DNA of 15,133 nt from Phycisphaerales bacterium. Its GTDB lineage: Bacteria > Planctomycetota > Phycisphaerae > SM23-33. The notes beneath the pieces were generated by a model. The model did not search any database, had not been told where the DNA came from, and saw only the letters and a program-made list of their open reading frames with translations. Each line of letters opens with the position of its first letter. The first letter of the stretch is position 1. Shown piece by piece: positions 14,701 through 15,133 of the stretch. The DNA is taken from assembly GCA_003171235.1 (NCBI GenBank), contig PMYM01000168.1, forward strand, positions 1-15,133. The letters are read 5' to 3'. The position numbers were made by a program, and so were the translations under genes.

Positions 14701-15133
14701 TGGGCCGTCTGGGCCGTGCCGGTTCCGTTCTGCACGGTCACCGCCACCGTGCCGGCTTCACCCAGCTTGTACACCAGTTTGTCCGGCCGGACCTGCAATA
14801 AGCGAACCTCCACGCGCGCGGGCTCGAGTTTGAGATACTCGATGCGCAAGCCGGGCCAGCCGCCGATCAGGGACATGCCGTACTGGGCGTTCATCGGGCC
14901 GACCTGCACCAGGCGCGTCAGTTCCCCCCACTGGCCCGCGGCGGGGAATTCCTGGGATTCAAACGCCGTCTGATAGCGGAAATGCCCTGGCGAATCTGGG
15001 GGATTCCACAGGCTGAACGCCAGGAGGCCCCCCGGCCCGGCGGCAGGTTTCACGCGGATCCGCAGGCGATACCACCCGGGTTTGACGATCTGGCTCAGCG
15101 GCTGGTAGTTTTCCACGTTGAAGGGCTTGAGCA
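11706..15133 (-). CDS. Giant multidomain glycoside-hydrolase-like protein (5' end beyond the window)
   Basis: The frame stays open to the right edge (before the GTG at 15116 it reads LKPFN), so the N-terminus is missing; at least 1141 residues are visible. Counting from that GTG: a jelly-roll CBM-like domain at 1-100 (PGWYRLRIRVKP ... GLRIEYLKLEP); an Ig-like domain at about 103-205; a probable (beta/alpha)8 barrel at about 211-560, with FWAPDDVAML, LGMKVLGYTDLRYDYGF, LYDLDGYRYDDRYDY and GHNMEW; a beta domain at 580-705; a Pro-rich linker at 708-730; a second CBM-like domain at about 740-887 resembling the first (GGAYRITLRLKS ... LLVDYLKIEE); and a C-terminal GATase/ThuA-like Rossmann domain at about 912-1136 (YDLVVLNNIDL, VGGSLWLIGGPYG, GRGRVAALMVTPLGD). 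Barrel acids D394/D395 and E443 are candidate catalytic residues, by analogy with GH66-like barrels; the family assignment is tentative. It is probably extracellular and acts on a polysaccharide. Confidence 0.75.
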   Translation of the reverse strand, partial: LKPFNVENYQPLSQIVKPGWYRLRIRVKPAAGPGGLLAFSLWNPPDSPGHFRYQTAFESQEFPAAGQWGELTRLVQVGPMNAQYGMSLIGGWPGLRIEYLKLEPARVEVRLLQVRPDKLVYKLGEAGTVAVTVQNGTGTAQTAHLTVEALGGLDDSTKVYDQDVTVPAPKAGAPFVVSAPLPAQAEFGHGIAVTLKYRSVVCGTMREYFYTTDHPVRIGHLGAMGFADAYTAEEAKPFVEHMRQHYFPMYELIFWAPDDVAMLTPPPGQDRWWSGQTLARVSTQSMQQRVKLGHDLGMKVLGYTDLRYDYGFRIADYFRRYPEACDWDANNADLAYGVGSLARQARQDDSDRFDEKNQPRFNAAGIWGLMTGNPMVVDHHIGQLLAAAKLYDLDGYRYDDRYDYDAPGVDMLGRQMPAPEWANPAIVGKLRRELEKARPGSIYGHNMEWDQSLRTDGPPMGIEAKPFTGDRYSEFVRDDGLHLQERWTAYMVGNHAPWKEVAENLFRTGFNAYRWGGHAYCISTVNNARPVDGKYLTALHLAGYCHIAYDVSDEQVGYMSLACRHCDLLFGENLAPILEPAKVLSVDAGQKEIWWQRYVRVRQIAPGRRVYLVHLINPPKSPKIGEGDGTAPDALTSVKLRWTLPAGWKAAKAWHLAGEGGREVANIAGVDRVGYDLVQQPLELHPQGAAVEVTLPRLQIWSIVALDCEGPKDDMPPPVKLELPPVPQPPAPREPALVKGDNSPNGLRPLVYDSSANWADGGDKEHKPLPRVADAEAGGGQAVRLGGPITFERYSPGEAIKGGAYRITLRLKSLLLPPKDAKIEISAWCPGNRPNAWRVHEVIPLRDLTPAKGWQTIKFDVEMGYGWENFGVQFLGGCDGLLVDYLKIEEVRRAPEAKQMQLRNLKGWPEGQSLVKHDGLRIWYGQGLYHQYFGLTEAMKKIPGVSVVEATHYVYRNQRGFEGAGWKSPQDLASYDLVVLNNIDLKTFDLEARDWLRGYVQVGGSLWLIGGPYGLGRGYWQESDLLENLLPVKMHAYDLRPDGRDEPLALRPVKGEIVPDDAWPQNPVTVWVHEVELKSGAQAHVLAGKWPALATWQVGRGRVAALMVTPLGDAPEASLPWWNWSPWPALMTNTTQWLLKR

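Noticed and set aside
11634..14801. Two long + strand open frames (598 and 454 codons)
   Set aside because: Both are antisense to the giant hydrolase and read as low-complexity Pro/His/Arg/Gly sequence; the minus frame has recognisable domains and a consistent ATC-rich codon pattern.
1..15133. CRISPR arrays, tRNA/rRNA genes, insertion sequences
   Set aside because: No regularly spaced repeats, no cloverleaf or rRNA cores and no transposase-like product were seen on either strand.

Overview
The window is GC-rich bacterial DNA, most likely from a planctomycete (Phycisphaerae-like). Three exported proteins end in a PEP-CTERM sorting tail of the planctomycete style (PEPATLSLLALGG... then RRRR). 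One of them also carries two dockerin-type Ca-binding repeats (GDANRDGAVNFADY / GDFNGDHAVTFADY) just before that tail. Large secreted glycoside-hydrolase-like proteins and a very long TPR lipoprotein fit the same picture. No rRNA, tRNA, transposase or CRISPR array was seen, and no exosortase gene lies in the window.

Left block (1-3267, + strand): a two-gene ABC exporter, ATPase followed by an ABC-2 permease with a 4-base ATGA overlap, then a GT-B-like protein resembling CDP-glycerol/capsule transferases. These three genes use the Ile codon ATA and (in the ATPase) the Arg codon AGG far more than the right part of the window. The change coincides with the strand switch near 3.27 kb.

Middle block (3317-7686, - strand): a membrane-anchored or exported lysozyme that reads as an i-type (destabilase/invertebrate-type) enzyme, preceded by a small HicB-like protein with no HicA partner. 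Upstream of these, behind a strong minus-strand terminator, is a 1047-residue putative lipoprotein built from nested duplications: TPR/coil - CsgG-like domain - TPR/coil - three TPR+PEGA modules.

Right block (8088-15133, - strand): two tandem paralogous PEP-CTERM proteins of unknown function, a glycoside-hydrolase-like protein with dockerin repeats and a PEP-CTERM tail, and the 3' part of a giant multidomain glycoside-hydrolase-like protein that runs off the right edge. Together these suggest surface or secreted polysaccharide handling. Two genes of this block end at clear rho-independent terminators. The 56-bp stretch encoding the PEP-CTERM tail is about 89% identical between two otherwise unrelated genes, while the true paralog next door has a diverged tail.

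All functional calls come from reading the translations by eye. No database search was run.
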